33,737 bases of DNA from Nonomuraea cypriaca (GCF_015645445.1 NZ_JADOGI010000112.1:1-33737); one strand, 5' to 3'; shown: positions 8,566-18,862, numbered from the stretch's first letter. Notes: generated from the sequence alone by a model not told the origin. Numbers and translations are program-made.

Positions 8566-8832
8566 TCGACGGCGTATTCCAACGCGTTCGTCGAACGCTG
8601 GATCGGTGGTCTGCGCCGAGAACTTCTCGATCGGATCCTCATCGTCAACGCTCGCCATTTACGGCGCGTGCCGGCCATTTACGAGGCCCACTTCAATGAG
8701 TATCGCCCGCATCGCTCCCTGGGCCAGGCAGCCCCGCTGCGAGCCCTTCCCGACCCGGTCGAGGACGATATCAAGGTCATTCGGCGTGACCGCCTCGGCG
8801 GGCTGATCCACGAATACGTGCAGGTCGCATAG
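8566..8832 (+). pseudogene. Integrase-core transposase, C-terminal fragment (IS481/IS3-like)
   Basis: A frame without a start, immediately after a stop codon, reads YSNAFVERWIGGLRRELLDR, then HLRRVPAIYEAHFNEYRPHRSLGQ and ends GGLIHEYVQVA at TAG 8830-8832. This is the end of an rve-type integrase core: the catalytic Glu lies in the AFVERWIGG segment and NEYRPHRSL is the hallmark that follows. The Asp-bearing N-terminal two-thirds are absent. It is a remnant abutting the regulator gene. Confidence 0.8.
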
Positions 8833-8913
8833 GGCGTGCCGAGTTCTTGGCACCCACAGGATCCCAACGGGCGGGTAGTTGCGCCCGAGCATCGAAAAGC
8901 GAGATCATCACGC

Positions 8914-11868
8914 ATGCTCGACCCCTTGCCCGAGGACGACGGGACTTCACCGACGGTTTCTACGCCGCATTTCGTGGGTCGTGATCGGGAGATGGCGGCG
9001 CTTCGGGTCGCCTTGGCCCGGCCACCGGCGATCGTGCTGGTAGAGGGCGAGGCGGGGATCGGGAAGAGCCGGCTGCTGCGAGAGTGGTTGGCCACGCCGG
9101 ACCAGCGCACTGCCTTGGTCTCGGTGTGCCCACCGCTTCGCGAGTCGCTGACGTTGGGGCCGATCGTCGACGCGTTCCGTGGGATCGACCGCCCGGTGTC
9201 GCGATTGCGGCTCACCGAGCTTGCGGGTGCGTTACGGCCCCTGTTCCCTGAATGGTCCTCGGACCTGCCGCCCGCATTGCAGCCTTTGGACGATGCGAAG
9301 GCGGCACGGCATCGCCTGTTCCGCGCCCTGGACGAGCTGCTGCGGGCTCTGCGTGTCGACGTTCTCGTGCTCGAGGACGCTCACTGGGCCGACGAGGTGA
9401 CCTTGGAGTTCCTGCTGTTCGTCGCCTCCCGACAGCAATCGGACGGGCCAAGCCTCGTGATCTCCTATCGGCCGGAGGAGGTGGACGTCGGATCGCTGTT
9501 GCTGCGGCTGACGTCCCGGTTGCCTGCTGGCGTGACCCAGCTGAGGATCGCCCTGGCGCCGATGCGACCCAACGACACGGCAGCGCTGGTGTCCTCGATG
9601 CTGGACGGCAACCCGATATCGCAGGAGTTCACGACGTTCATGCACGAGCGGACCGGTGGCGTTCCTCTGGTGCTGGAGGAGTCGGTTCGCCTCATGTGCG
9701 ACCGTGCCGACCTCGTCTTCCGCGACGGACAGTGGGTCCGGCTGAAGCTGCGCAAGCTACAGGTGCCGCCAACGGTGCGCGACTCCACCCGGGAGCGGGT
9801 GGGCCGTCTGTCGCCGACGGCGCAGCAGGTGTTGCGAGCCGCGGCTACGTTGGCTGAGCGGTCATCGGTGGCCACGATCGCGATGACCGCCGGTCTGTCA
9901 CCAGCTGTGTGTCGAGGCGCTATCGCGGAGGCGGCCGACGCCGGCGTCCTGGACGGAGACGACCGCGGCCAGTGGCGATTCCGGCATGTGCTGGCCGCCA
10001 CGGCTGTCTACGAAGCGATCCCGTTGACCGACCGCAGACACTTCCACCTGCTGGCCGGCCGGGCCTTGGAGGACATCCATCCGCCGCCTGTCGCACGCCT
10101 TGCCCACCACTTCCGTGAGGCGGGCGAGACGCGGTCCTGGGCGCGGTACGCCGAGCAGGGTGCCGAGCTGGCCATGGCCTCGGGTGACCACACCAAGGCG
10201 GTCGACTTGCTGGTCGATCTGTTTTCGTGGTCCGAGCTGCCGCCGGCGGATCGGGCACGAGTCGCGCGCATCGCCGGAGTAGCCGCACTGGGCCGTCGTG
10301 AACCGGTCGACGAGGTCTACCACCGCGTGATCCGTACCTTGCGCTCGGTGCTGGAGACCCCCGGTCTCTCCGCCCGCCAGCAGGCCGAGATCCGCAACCC
10401 CCTAGGTCGGCTCCTGATCATCGGGGGTGAGGCGCAGGCCGCACTCAGCGAGCTCGAGCAAGCGGTGGCCAACCTCGACCATGACCCGGTCGAGGCGGCT
10501 CGGGCAATGACCTATCTAGGATGGGCCTATGCGGGACCGTGGCCGGCGTCGACCCATCGGCGTTGGCTGGATCGCGCCGCTGAGCTCACCGCCGAAGTCG
10601 ATTCTCCCGCAGAGCGGCTGAACCTGGCCGGCAACCGAGCCGCTGCGTTGCTCATGCTCGGCGAAGAGGAGGCCTGGGACGTCGTCGCTGACCTGCCCAT
10701 CGACGGCGCGGCCTCGGCGGAGCGTCTCGACGTGGCCCGCATCCACGCAAATGTCGGGACCGGCGCACTGATCTGGGGTCGGTACGCCGACGCGGAAAAA
10801 CACCTCACCGTGGCCATGCGCCTTGCCGAGGCCGAGCAGGCGTCCCGGCTGCAACACAACGTCCGACTCGAACAGACCAACCTTGCGTGGCTCACCGGCC
10901 GGTGGGAGGGTCTCGCGGAGAGAAGCGCGGCACTCGCCGATGCCGACCGAGACCGGCCGGCGTACTACCTCGGCAGCATTCGCCTCGCGGCCCGGCTGGC
11001 AGCCGCAGCCGGACGGCGGCGCGCCGCGGGGGAGCAGTTCCGGCTGGTCCTTGAGGAGTCTGCCCGTCTCGGCGCAGCCGACGACACGATGGAGGCCGCC
11101 GCTGCGCTGGCCAGACTGTGGCTGACGGACGGAAACAGCGGCCGGGCGCTGCAGATCACGAACGAGCCGATGGACACAGTCCAGAGAAAAGGCATCTGGG
11201 TCTGGGCGACGGACCTCGTCCCCGCCCGGATCGAGGCGCACCTCGCCGCGGGCGACCTGGAGGCCGCGACACGCCTGGGCGACCAGTTCGCCAGAGGACT
11301 GCGTGGCCGTACGGCGCCTGCGCCTCGCGCCGCCCTCACCGTATGCCGTGCTCTGCTGGTCGCCGCAGCCGGAGACCACGCCCGCGCGGCGAGGGCGTAC
11401 GACCGGGCGGCGCGCGCCTGGAACGCGTTGCCGCGCCCCTACGACGCCATGCTCGCCCGCGAGCGTCAAGCCGAGGCGCTCATGGCGCAAGGCCAGATCG
11501 AACAGGGCCGAGAGCTGCTGGCCGCACAGTACGAGCAACTGTTCAGGCTCGGAGCCCGCGGCGATGCGGACCGTGTCGCACAGCGGCTTCGCGAACACGG
11601 CGCCGAGGTTCCGCGATTGTGGCGCGGCGGTCGACGGGGGTACGGCGACCGGCTCTCACCTCGTGAGCTCGACGTGGTCCGACTGGTTGTCGCCGGCAAG
11701 ACGAACCGGGAGATCAGCCGGATTCTGGCCAAGTCACCGGCCACGGTGGATCAACAGCTGCGTGCGGCGATGCGCAAGTTGAAGGTGAGTTCCCGGACCG
11801 CGCTCGCGGTCAAGGCAGTAGAGGCCGGAGTGTTCGCAGAAGAGGATTCCCTCGACGACCCGTCGTGA
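8914..11868 (+). CDS. LAL-family (large ATP-binding LuxR) transcriptional regulator
   Basis: A 984-residue regulator. An AAA/NACHT-like ATPase occupies the N-terminus: Walker A GEAGIGKS at 45-52 and Walker B VLVLEDAHW at 150-158. A long helical, TPR-like middle region follows, and the C-terminus is a LuxR-type helix-turn-helix (LSPRELDVVRLVVAGKTNREISRIL, residues about 914-976). This is the standard architecture of the LAL regulators that often govern catabolic or secondary-metabolite genes in actinomycetes. ATG 8914 is preferred because VGRDREM, where similarity normally begins, follows closely; the frame is open from GTG 8836, just past an IS fragment. No strong Shine-Dalgarno is seen at either. 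The next gene on the same strand is the giant subtilase, a plausible target. Confidence 0.88.
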   Translation: MLDPLPEDDGTSPTVSTPHFVGRDREMAALRVALARPPAIVLVEGEAGIGKSRLLREWLATPDQRTALVSVCPPLRESLTLGPIVDAFRGIDRPVSRLRLTELAGALRPLFPEWSSDLPPALQPLDDAKAARHRLFRALDELLRALRVDVLVLEDAHWADEVTLEFLLFVASRQQSDGPSLVISYRPEEVDVGSLLLRLTSRLPAGVTQLRIALAPMRPNDTAALVSSMLDGNPISQEFTTFMHERTGGVPLVLEESVRLMCDRADLVFRDGQWVRLKLRKLQVPPTVRDSTRERVGRLSPTAQQVLRAAATLAERSSVATIAMTAGLSPAVCRGAIAEAADAGVLDGDDRGQWRFRHVLAATAVYEAIPLTDRRHFHLLAGRALEDIHPPPVARLAHHFREAGETRSWARYAEQGAELAMASGDHTKAVDLLVDLFSWSELPPADRARVARIAGVAALGRREPVDEVYHRVIRTLRSVLETPGLSARQQAEIRNPLGRLLIIGGEAQAALSELEQAVANLDHDPVEAARAMTYLGWAYAGPWPASTHRRWLDRAAELTAEVDSPAERLNLAGNRAAALLMLGEEEAWDVVADLPIDGAASAERLDVARIHANVGTGALIWGRYADAEKHLTVAMRLAEAEQASRLQHNVRLEQTNLAWLTGRWEGLAERSAALADADRDRPAYYLGSIRLAARLAAAAGRRRAAGEQFRLVLEESARLGAADDTMEAAAALARLWLTDGNSGRALQITNEPMDTVQRKGIWVWATDLVPARIEAHLAAGDLEAATRLGDQFARGLRGRTAPAPRAALTVCRALLVAAAGDHARAARAYDRAARAWNALPRPYDAMLARERQAEALMAQGQIEQGRELLAAQYEQLFRLGARGDADRVAQRLREHGAEVPRLWRGGRRGYGDRLSPRELDVVRLVVAGKTNREISRILAKSPATVDQQLRAAMRKLKVSSRTALAVKAVEAGVFAEEDSLDDPS

Positions 11869-11948
11869 AAATTGACGTATCCGCCGGATAGCGAAGGTCG
11901 CTCGTCACCCCGAGCATGACTCCATGATCCATGGCCCTAGGGCAGTGC

Positions 11949-12119
11949 ATGCCTGAGCGACCTATCGCGCGTGACGACTCCGTCATCGAGCACCAGCAAC
12001 CACTTGAGCTGTCGCGCGAGCCGCGCGTCAGCACCCCCGACGCCCCTGACGCCCCTGACGCCTGGGATGCCGGCGATGCCGGCGATGACGAGAGCCACGA
12101 CCCCTACCAACCCCTGTAG
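11949..12119 (+). CDS. Possible small acidic ORF with DAP/DAG repeats
   Basis: A 56-codon frame, MPERPIARDDSVIEHQQPLE onward, ends 17 bases before the subtilase start. Its second half is built from short tandem repeats (CCCCTGACG and GATGCCGGC units) giving DAPDAPDAWDAGDAGDDE. Third positions are roughly three-quarters G/C, slightly below neighbours. No good ribosome binding site precedes it. It may be a real small gene, part of the leader of the downstream transcript, or chance. Confidence 0.3.
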   Translation: MPERPIARDDSVIEHQQPLELSREPRVSTPDAPDAPDAWDAGDAGDDESHDPYQPL

Positions 12120-12136
12120 GCCGGAGGACCCCCCAC

Positions 12137-15100
12137 GTGAGACTGAAAGCCCTCGTCGCTTCGCTGGCCGTAGCGGTCGGCCTGAGCATGATCCCGCCAC
12201 CACCGGCGTCGGCCGCTGAGCCGGATCCCGGTGCGGCCGCCAGCAAGATCGCGTCGGACCTGAAGGGCCGCTTCCGCACGGAGCCGGTCTCCGACTTCTG
12301 GATCACGTTCGACACCAAGGCCGACCTCGCGCCGGCGAAGAAGATCGCCGACTGGACCACTCGCGGTCAGTTCGTCTACGACGCACTGAAGGCCTCGGCC
12401 AAGGTCTCCGCGGCGTCCGTCTCCGCCGAGCTCGACGCGGCGGGCGTGAAGTACACGTCCTACCCGCTCGTCAACGCCGTGCTCGTCAAGGGCGGCACGC
12501 AGAAGCTCGCGCTCGACGTCGCCTCGGTCGGGCAGGTCGCCAAGATCCATGCGTCGCCACAGGTCGCGCTGGTCGAGCCCGTGGACGAGAAGACGCCAGC
12601 CGACCAGGCCGTCCGCCCCGCCACCCCCGCGGCCACCGCCGAGGATGGCACCGTCTCGTGGGGTCTGGACGCCATTCACGCCCCCCAGGCCTGGGCCATG
12701 GGGGCCACCGGTGCGGGCATCACCGTGTCGAACCTCGACTCGGGCGTTCAATTCGACCACCCCGCCCTGATGCACCAGTACCGCGGCACGAAGCCCGACG
12801 GCACCGTCGACCACAACTACAACTGGATGGCCACCCGGGGTACGTGCACCGGCGCACCGTGCGACGACAACGGACACGGCACGCACACCATGGGCACCAT
12901 GGTCGGCGACGACGGCACCAACCACGTTGGCGTCGCCCCGGACGCGCAGTGGATCGCGACAAACGGCTGCTGCGACAGCACCGGCGTCGAGTCGTTGCTC
13001 CAGTCCGGCTGGTGGTTGCTCGCCCCGACCGACGTCCACGGGAACAACCCCGACCCGTCCAAGCGCCCCCACGTCATCAACAACTCGTGGGGCCAAAACG
13101 CCGAGCACAACTTCGACGACTTCTTCCAGGCCATCGACGAGGCCTGGAGCGCCGCGGGCATTTTCAGCGTCTGGTCATCGGGCAACACCACGCCGTATGC
13201 GGCCTGCGACACCGTCTCCTCGCCCGGCTCCGCCGAGAGTGCCTACTCGGTCGGCGCCTACGCGTCGAACGGCACGCTCGCGTTATTCTCCCGCAAGGGC
13301 GAGGGTGAAGGTGGCCGGATCAAGCCCGAGATCTCCGCTCCGGGCGTCGCCGTCCGTTCGTCCTACCCGAACGACAGTTACACCGAGATGTCCGGCACAT
13401 CGATGGCGGCTCCCCACGTCGCCGGCGCCGTCGCCGGCCTGTGGAGCTACGACCCGACCCTCATCGGGCAGGTCGAGGAGACCCGCCGCCTGCTGGCCGA
13501 GTCGGCCGTCGACGTCGACGACACCGAGTGCGGCGGCACCGCCGACTTCAACAACAAGTACGGCGAAGGCCGGCTCGACCTCGTCCGCCTGCTCGAGCTC
13601 GCACCCCGGCAGGGCGGCACCCTCACCGGTGTCGTCACCGCCAACGGCGCCCCGGTCCCCGCCGTCGACGTGACGATCAGCGGACCGTTCAGCCGGTCCA
13701 TCGGGACCGACAAGGACGGCCGGTTCACGATAAATCTCCCGGTCGGCGACTACCAGATCAGCACCAAGGTCTTCGGGTACCTGACCGCGACCGCGAGCGC
13801 CACGGTCACCCTCGGCCAGAACACCTCGGTTGAGGTTCCCCTCACCGCCGCCGCGCGCCACGACATCAGCGGCAGGGTCATCGACGACAAGAGGCAGCCC
13901 GTCCCGAACGCCGACGTCTCCGTCAAGGACACGCCGCTGGACGCCGTGCGCACGGACGCCAACGGCGCGTTCACGATCGCCGGTGTGCCGGAGGGCCAGT
14001 ACGGGCTCGCCGTCACGCCCAACGCCTGCTTCTCGCCGACGTTTGTCCCGCTGACCGTCGGTGCCGAGAACGAGTCGCTGGAGATCCCGATCGGGCTCGT
14101 CGTCGACAAGGGCGGCTACAGCTGCTCCCTCTCTGAGGGGGAGTACCTGCGCGGCACCGACCCGGTCGCGTTCACGAGCGGCGTGTGGGCGACGGTGAAC
14201 CTGCCGTTCCCGATCGCGCTCTACAACGGCAGCCACGACACCCTCGGAATCAGCCTGCGCGGCGTGATCTCCCCGGACACCTCCACCGGACCCGGCACCG
14301 GCGGTGCGGGCATCTTCCCGTTCTACGTCCGGTCCCCCGTCGAGTTCGCCCCCGGCGGGGGAGTCTTCACGACGGCCACCAAGGTCGACGGCGAGGACGC
14401 GTTCGTCATCGAGTTCCGCAACGCCAAGATCTGGGCCTACCCGATCCGGTCTGAGTACACGGAGCCGGTCAGCTTCTCGGCCACGCTCACCCGCTCGGGC
14501 AAAGTGATCTTCGGGTACGGCGACGGCATCGGGACCGACGACCCGGTGACCGGCGGCGCCCGCACCATCACCGGCATCCAGGGCTGGGCCGGTGTGGACG
14601 GCATCCGGTTCTCCGACAACGTCCCGGTGCTCCATGACGGGATGATCGTCACCTACGACCTTCCGGACTGGGGCTACCTCGACGCGACCGTCGTCGACAA
14701 GAACGACGGGCTGCCGGTGTCCGGGGCCAAGGTCTCGCTCACCGACGAGAACGGCCTCGTCGAGAGCGTCACGACCAACGGGACGGGCATCGTGCATCGC
14801 CAGCTGCCGGTCGCCGACTACACGATGACCGTCGAGGCGCCGAACTACGTGACGGGGTCGTACGACTTCACCCTCGACAAGCTCTACGCGAAGGCGACGG
14901 TCGACGCGCGCCTCACCACGGGCGTCGCCGGCCTGAAGGCGAGCGGCCTCGACGCCGTGATGGGAACCGACCAGAATGGTGTGGGCTCGCTGACGCTGAC
15001 CAACAACGGTTCCGCCCCGCTCACGTACGACCTGGGCGAAGCCGCGCGCCACCCCGAGCTCGACGCCGCCGGCGCCACCACGCGCACCGGGACGGGTGCG

Positions 15101-18100
15101 GACAGCACGATCGACCTCACCGCGTGGAAGGCCGGTGCGAGCGGGATGAAGCCGTCGAACGTCGACGGCAAGGCTGCGACGGCGAGCGCCGCGGAAGCAC
15201 AGGCGGCCGGCAAGGTCGGCACGACCTCCGGCGGCGACGTCATCACCCGCATCGAGATCCCGGGCACGATCGCGCAGAAGGAGCCCTCCGGCATCGGGTA
15301 CGACGGCGACGTCTGGGTCCACGACTACAACGCGCGGACCAACACCGCCTACACCGTGACGGGCAAGCCGACCGGCAAGGTCTTCGACGCCTCGTGGAAC
15401 CCCAAGTACCGGGCGTTCGACATGGCGCTCGACACCAAGACCGGTGACATGTGCCAGATGGAGGACAGCCCGGCCAGCTACATCCACTGCTTCGACCGGG
15501 AGACCGGAAAGGAAACCCGGCAGATCAAGGGTGACTGGTCCACGCTGCAGCTGACCGGACTCGCCTACAACCCGACCGAGGACGTGTTCTACGTCGGCGG
15601 CCGGGCGAACGGCATGATCGGAACCGTCGCCGGGACGTCGCACGATAACGCGGGTGCGCTGCTGTCCTTCTGCGCCCCGCCGCTGCCCGAGGTGATGGGC
15701 CTGGCCTACAACCAGGCCTCCGACACCATCTGGTACACCGACCTCACCTCGAACAGGCCCACCCGCCTGCTGCAGGTCGACCCCGACGACTGCTCGCTCG
15801 TCAACGCGTGGTGGTTCCCGGGCCAGAAGGCGGGCCAGGGTGGCGGCCTCGAGACCGACTCGACCGGGGCGCTGTGGGCGGCGGACCAGATCGCCGATGA
15901 CGTCGTGCTGGTCGACGTCGAGGACGACCTGCTCACCGACCTGCCCTGGCTGTCGCTCTCCTCGACCGGCGGCACCCTCGCCCCGGGCGAGTCGACGACG
16001 GTCAAGGTCTCGATCTCCTCGAAGGACGCCGCCCCGGGCACTCTCGGCGCGAACATCGTCGTGTGGTCCGACTCCGGACGGCAGCCCAAGACCTACGTCC
16101 CAGTGACGCTCACGACCACGAAGTACCAGGTCGGCGTCAACGCCGGCGGCCCCTCGTTCACCGACGCCTCCGGCTACACCTGGTCCGGCGACCAGGCGGC
16201 CGGTGACGGGGCGTGGGGCTACGCCGGGAAGGGCAAGACGATCGCCGCGAGCGCCGCGATCGAGGGCACCGAGGACGACGCCCTGTTCCAGTCCCAGCGC
16301 ACCACGCCGGGCAAGGACCTGGTCTACACGTTCCCCGACGCGCCGAAGGGCACCTACGCCATCGACCTCGGGTTCGCGGAGATCGAGCAGGTGAACCAGG
16401 GCAAGCGGGTGTTCGACGTCCTCGTCGACGACGAGCTGACGCAGTACGCCTACGACGCCGTGGGAGCCGTCGGCCCGAACGCCGCCGACTGGCACACCGC
16501 CGTCGTGCAGCACGACGGCGGTCCGCTGACCGTGGAGCTGCGGGGCGGGAAGGGCCTGCGGGCCCCGAGCATCGCGGCGCTGCGCGTGACGCTCGATCCG
16601 CGCGGAGACAAGGCGGAGCCGGAGCCCCAGCCCGAGCAGCCGGAGCCGGGCCCCGTGCCGGTGGCCCCCGCCGGTCGCTCGTACTCGATGAAGGTGACCG
16701 ACGGGCTCTACCGCCAGGGTACGGAGGAGTCCGGGTGGCACGGCGATGACGTCTGCGGCGTGCTGTGGTTCGACTCCAGCTTCCTGTTCCCGTTCTACGA
16801 CACGGCCTGGGACGGCGTGTGCGTGACGACGAACGGCGCGCTGATCTTCGACCGGGCCAGCGCCGTGGATAACAACACGGCGCTGCCGTCGCCATACGCG
16901 TTCGACGCGATCTATCCGCTCTGGGACGACCTGGTCGTCGACGACCAGGCGGGCATTTACTTCGGCACCACCGAGGTGGACGGCCTGGCCGCTGAGGTCA
17001 TCGAGTGGCGCAACGCCGCCTTCTACAGCGACAGGGCGGCCCGGGTGAGCTTTTCGGTCACCCTGATCGCGGACGGCCGCATCCAGATCGGGTACGGCGA
17101 CGGCATCGGCGGCGACAACCCCGTCACCCGCGGGTCGTCGGCGACGGTCGGCCTGGAGAGCCTGACGCGCAACCCCGCGAGCCAGTACTCCTTCAACCAG
17201 CCCATCCTGACGGCCGGTCTGGGGCTGGAGTACACCCTCCCGGCTGCGGGCACGATCGAGGGCACGGTCACCGACGCGAACGACGGCAAGCCGATCGCGG
17301 GCGCGGTCGTCACGCTCAGGGGGCCGAGCGGTGACCGGGTTATCACCGCCGACGAGAAGGGCCGGTGGAAGGCCCAGGCGCTGGTCGGCGAGAACACCGT
17401 GCAGGTCTGGGCGCCGAACTATGTCACGGCCAGCCACCCCGTGACCATCGCCAAGAAGGATCAGGCCGAGGTGGTTGACACGGCGTTGACCACGGGCGTC
17501 GCAACCGTCACCGGAGGTAACCTCGACTGGCTCCTCGGCCCGGACCAGAAGGCGACCGCCGACGTGACCGTGACCAACACCGGCTCCGCCCCGCTCGAGG
17601 TGCGGCTCAGCGAGCAGAAACGCACCAGCGACGGCGGGCACGAGGCCGCCGACCTTCCGTGGCTGACCCTCACGGGCGCGGCCGCGGCCGGCACGGTCAA
17701 GCTCGCGGTCGGCGAGTCCACCACGGTCACGGCAACGGCCGACAACGCCGCCGTCGAGCCCGGTGTGCTCGTCGGAGACGTGCTCGTGGCGTCGAACGCC
17801 GGCAAGGGCGAAGCCCAGCTCAGGCCGGTCCGCCTGGCGACCTCGGCCTACTGGAAGGGCGTCGACGTGGGCGGGTCCGGGCACGTCGGTGCCGACGGCT
17901 TCGTCTGGTCGCCCGACCAGGAACTCGGCTCGCGGCCGTGGGGCTACGTCGGCGGCAGGGCGCGTGCCACCAAGGCCGACATCGGCGGCACGGAGGACGA
18001 CGACCTGTTCCGCACCCAGCGGACCGGCGAGACGTTCGCCTACGTGTTCAAGAACGCGCCCGCCGGGACGTACCGAATCGGCCTCGACTTTGCGGAGATC

Positions 18101-18325
18101 GAGAAGGTCAAGGCCGGCAAGCGTGCCTTCGATGTTCTGGTCGACGGCAAAGCCGTGCTCCACGACCACGACGTGCAGGCGAGGGCGGGTGCGCTGACCG
18201 CGGACGTGAACACGGTCACCGTCGAGCACGCCGGTGGCGATCTGAAGGTCGAGCTTCGCCGCGAGATCGGCGAGCGCGACCCGATCCTGAACGCCCTGAA
18301 GGTCCAGCAGGACCCGCGCCTATGA
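12137..18325 (+). CDS. Giant secreted subtilisin-like (S8) protease with duplicated C-terminal modules
   Basis: A 2062-residue preproprotein from GTG 12137 (GGAGG nine bases upstream). Signal peptide 1-26, ending in ASA. A propeptide (FWITFDTKADLAPAKKIAD...VALVEP) covers about 45-160. The S8 domain holds Asp201 (NLDSGV), His247 (NGHGTHTMG), oxyanion Asn350 (SSGNTTP) and Ser422 (SGTSMAAPHVAG), so it should be active. Downstream are carboxypeptidase-regulatory-like beta domains (about 494-570, 575-650, 846-920, 1705-1785), a propeller-like stretch (about 1040-1270), BACON-like strands and two malectin-like domains (about 1330-1495 and 1905-2062). A sandwich-CarbD-BACON-malectin block occurs twice, separated by a Pro/Glu linker near 1495-1515. 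No LPXTG or membrane anchor is seen, so it is probably released or held by carbohydrate binding. Confidence 0.92.
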   Translation: MRLKALVASLAVAVGLSMIPPPPASAAEPDPGAAASKIASDLKGRFRTEPVSDFWITFDTKADLAPAKKIADWTTRGQFVYDALKASAKVSAASVSAELDAAGVKYTSYPLVNAVLVKGGTQKLALDVASVGQVAKIHASPQVALVEPVDEKTPADQAVRPATPAATAEDGTVSWGLDAIHAPQAWAMGATGAGITVSNLDSGVQFDHPALMHQYRGTKPDGTVDHNYNWMATRGTCTGAPCDDNGHGTHTMGTMVGDDGTNHVGVAPDAQWIATNGCCDSTGVESLLQSGWWLLAPTDVHGNNPDPSKRPHVINNSWGQNAEHNFDDFFQAIDEAWSAAGIFSVWSSGNTTPYAACDTVSSPGSAESAYSVGAYASNGTLALFSRKGEGEGGRIKPEISAPGVAVRSSYPNDSYTEMSGTSMAAPHVAGAVAGLWSYDPTLIGQVEETRRLLAESAVDVDDTECGGTADFNNKYGEGRLDLVRLLELAPRQGGTLTGVVTANGAPVPAVDVTISGPFSRSIGTDKDGRFTINLPVGDYQISTKVFGYLTATASATVTLGQNTSVEVPLTAAARHDISGRVIDDKRQPVPNADVSVKDTPLDAVRTDANGAFTIAGVPEGQYGLAVTPNACFSPTFVPLTVGAENESLEIPIGLVVDKGGYSCSLSEGEYLRGTDPVAFTSGVWATVNLPFPIALYNGSHDTLGISLRGVISPDTSTGPGTGGAGIFPFYVRSPVEFAPGGGVFTTATKVDGEDAFVIEFRNAKIWAYPIRSEYTEPVSFSATLTRSGKVIFGYGDGIGTDDPVTGGARTITGIQGWAGVDGIRFSDNVPVLHDGMIVTYDLPDWGYLDATVVDKNDGLPVSGAKVSLTDENGLVESVTTNGTGIVHRQLPVADYTMTVEAPNYVTGSYDFTLDKLYAKATVDARLTTGVAGLKASGLDAVMGTDQNGVGSLTLTNNGSAPLTYDLGEAARHPELDAAGATTRTGTGADSTIDLTAWKAGASGMKPSNVDGKAATASAAEAQAAGKVGTTSGGDVITRIEIPGTIAQKEPSGIGYDGDVWVHDYNARTNTAYTVTGKPTGKVFDASWNPKYRAFDMALDTKTGDMCQMEDSPASYIHCFDRETGKETRQIKGDWSTLQLTGLAYNPTEDVFYVGGRANGMIGTVAGTSHDNAGALLSFCAPPLPEVMGLAYNQASDTIWYTDLTSNRPTRLLQVDPDDCSLVNAWWFPGQKAGQGGGLETDSTGALWAADQIADDVVLVDVEDDLLTDLPWLSLSSTGGTLAPGESTTVKVSISSKDAAPGTLGANIVVWSDSGRQPKTYVPVTLTTTKYQVGVNAGGPSFTDASGYTWSGDQAAGDGAWGYAGKGKTIAASAAIEGTEDDALFQSQRTTPGKDLVYTFPDAPKGTYAIDLGFAEIEQVNQGKRVFDVLVDDELTQYAYDAVGAVGPNAADWHTAVVQHDGGPLTVELRGGKGLRAPSIAALRVTLDPRGDKAEPEPQPEQPEPGPVPVAPAGRSYSMKVTDGLYRQGTEESGWHGDDVCGVLWFDSSFLFPFYDTAWDGVCVTTNGALIFDRASAVDNNTALPSPYAFDAIYPLWDDLVVDDQAGIYFGTTEVDGLAAEVIEWRNAAFYSDRAARVSFSVTLIADGRIQIGYGDGIGGDNPVTRGSSATVGLESLTRNPASQYSFNQPILTAGLGLEYTLPAAGTIEGTVTDANDGKPIAGAVVTLRGPSGDRVITADEKGRWKAQALVGENTVQVWAPNYVTASHPVTIAKKDQAEVVDTALTTGVATVTGGNLDWLLGPDQKATADVTVTNTGSAPLEVRLSEQKRTSDGGHEAADLPWLTLTGAAAAGTVKLAVGESTTVTATADNAAVEPGVLVGDVLVASNAGKGEAQLRPVRLATSAYWKGVDVGGSGHVGADGFVWSPDQELGSRPWGYVGGRARATKADIGGTEDDDLFRTQRTGETFAYVFKNAPAGTYRIGLDFAEIEKVKAGKRAFDVLVDGKAVLHDHDVQARAGALTADVNTVTVEHAGGDLKVELRREIGERDPILNALKVQQDPRL

Positions 18326-18348
18326 GATAGCCAACCAATCCGCCAGCA

Positions 18349-18395
18349 GTGGTCAGAGCCTCCTCGGAAAGGATCGCCGTGGAGGCTCTGACCAC
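18349..18395 (+). terminator. Stem-loop after the subtilase
   Basis: GTGGTCAGAGCCTCC (18349-18363) is perfectly complementary to GGAGGCTCTGACCAC (18381-18395) across a 17-base loop, 24 bases after the stop codon. No T-tract follows, which is common for actinobacterial terminators. Confidence 0.75.
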
Positions 18396-18460
18396 GACTA
18401 CCGAGTTTGCGGCTTCCGACCGTACTCGCGCACTTGGTGGCAAAGAATCCGAGTTCCTCG

Positions 18461-18862
18461 TCAGAGGCGACGCGCCAGACGACGAAGCGCGTTGATCGCC
18501 GCCGCGGCGATCGCCCGGGCCCGGCCCGCGTCGTACTTCACCCCCTGACGCTGGCGCACCAGCTTGCGATGCGCCTTCGCGCTGCGTGAGGAACCGTGGT
18601 CCTGCCAAACGTCCTCAGCCAGCCCCAGGCAGCGCCGAACATGGTCGATCACCACGTCGGGGATCTCCCCCGGGGACGGGAATCGCGCCATCTTCTGAAA
18701 GCACTTCAACGCCAGCACCAGCGCGAAGCAGGACCCTGGGCTGCCGGTGCGCTCCTCGGCCCAGGCCACCTCCTCCGGCGACGGCGTGAAGAACACATGC
18801 AGCACCCGCGCCGACGTCAGCCGCTTGAACTGCGGATAGGCGGTGCGCTCGATCCATGTCAT
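18461..18862 (-). pseudogene. Tn3-family transposase N-terminal stub (DUF4158)
   Basis: From ATG 18862 the frame reads MTWIERTAYPQFKRLTSARV, then FFTPSPEEVAWAEERTGSPG and LVLALKCFQKMARFP, followed by GEIPDVVIDHVRRCLGL. This is the N-terminal DUF4158 domain of Tn3-family transposases, which are normally about 1000 residues long. Here it ends after roughly 130 residues, so the DDE catalytic region is absent. No 38-bp Tn3 terminal repeat was recognised nearby. Confidence 0.8.

Noticed and set aside
13283..18229. Continuous 1648-codon minus-strand frame opposite the subtilase gene
   Set aside because: It is the codon-position shadow of a GC-rich gene: it has no domains, is dominated by Arg/Val/Gly/Asp runs, and has no start signal. 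The plus strand carries clear protease and malectin motifs.
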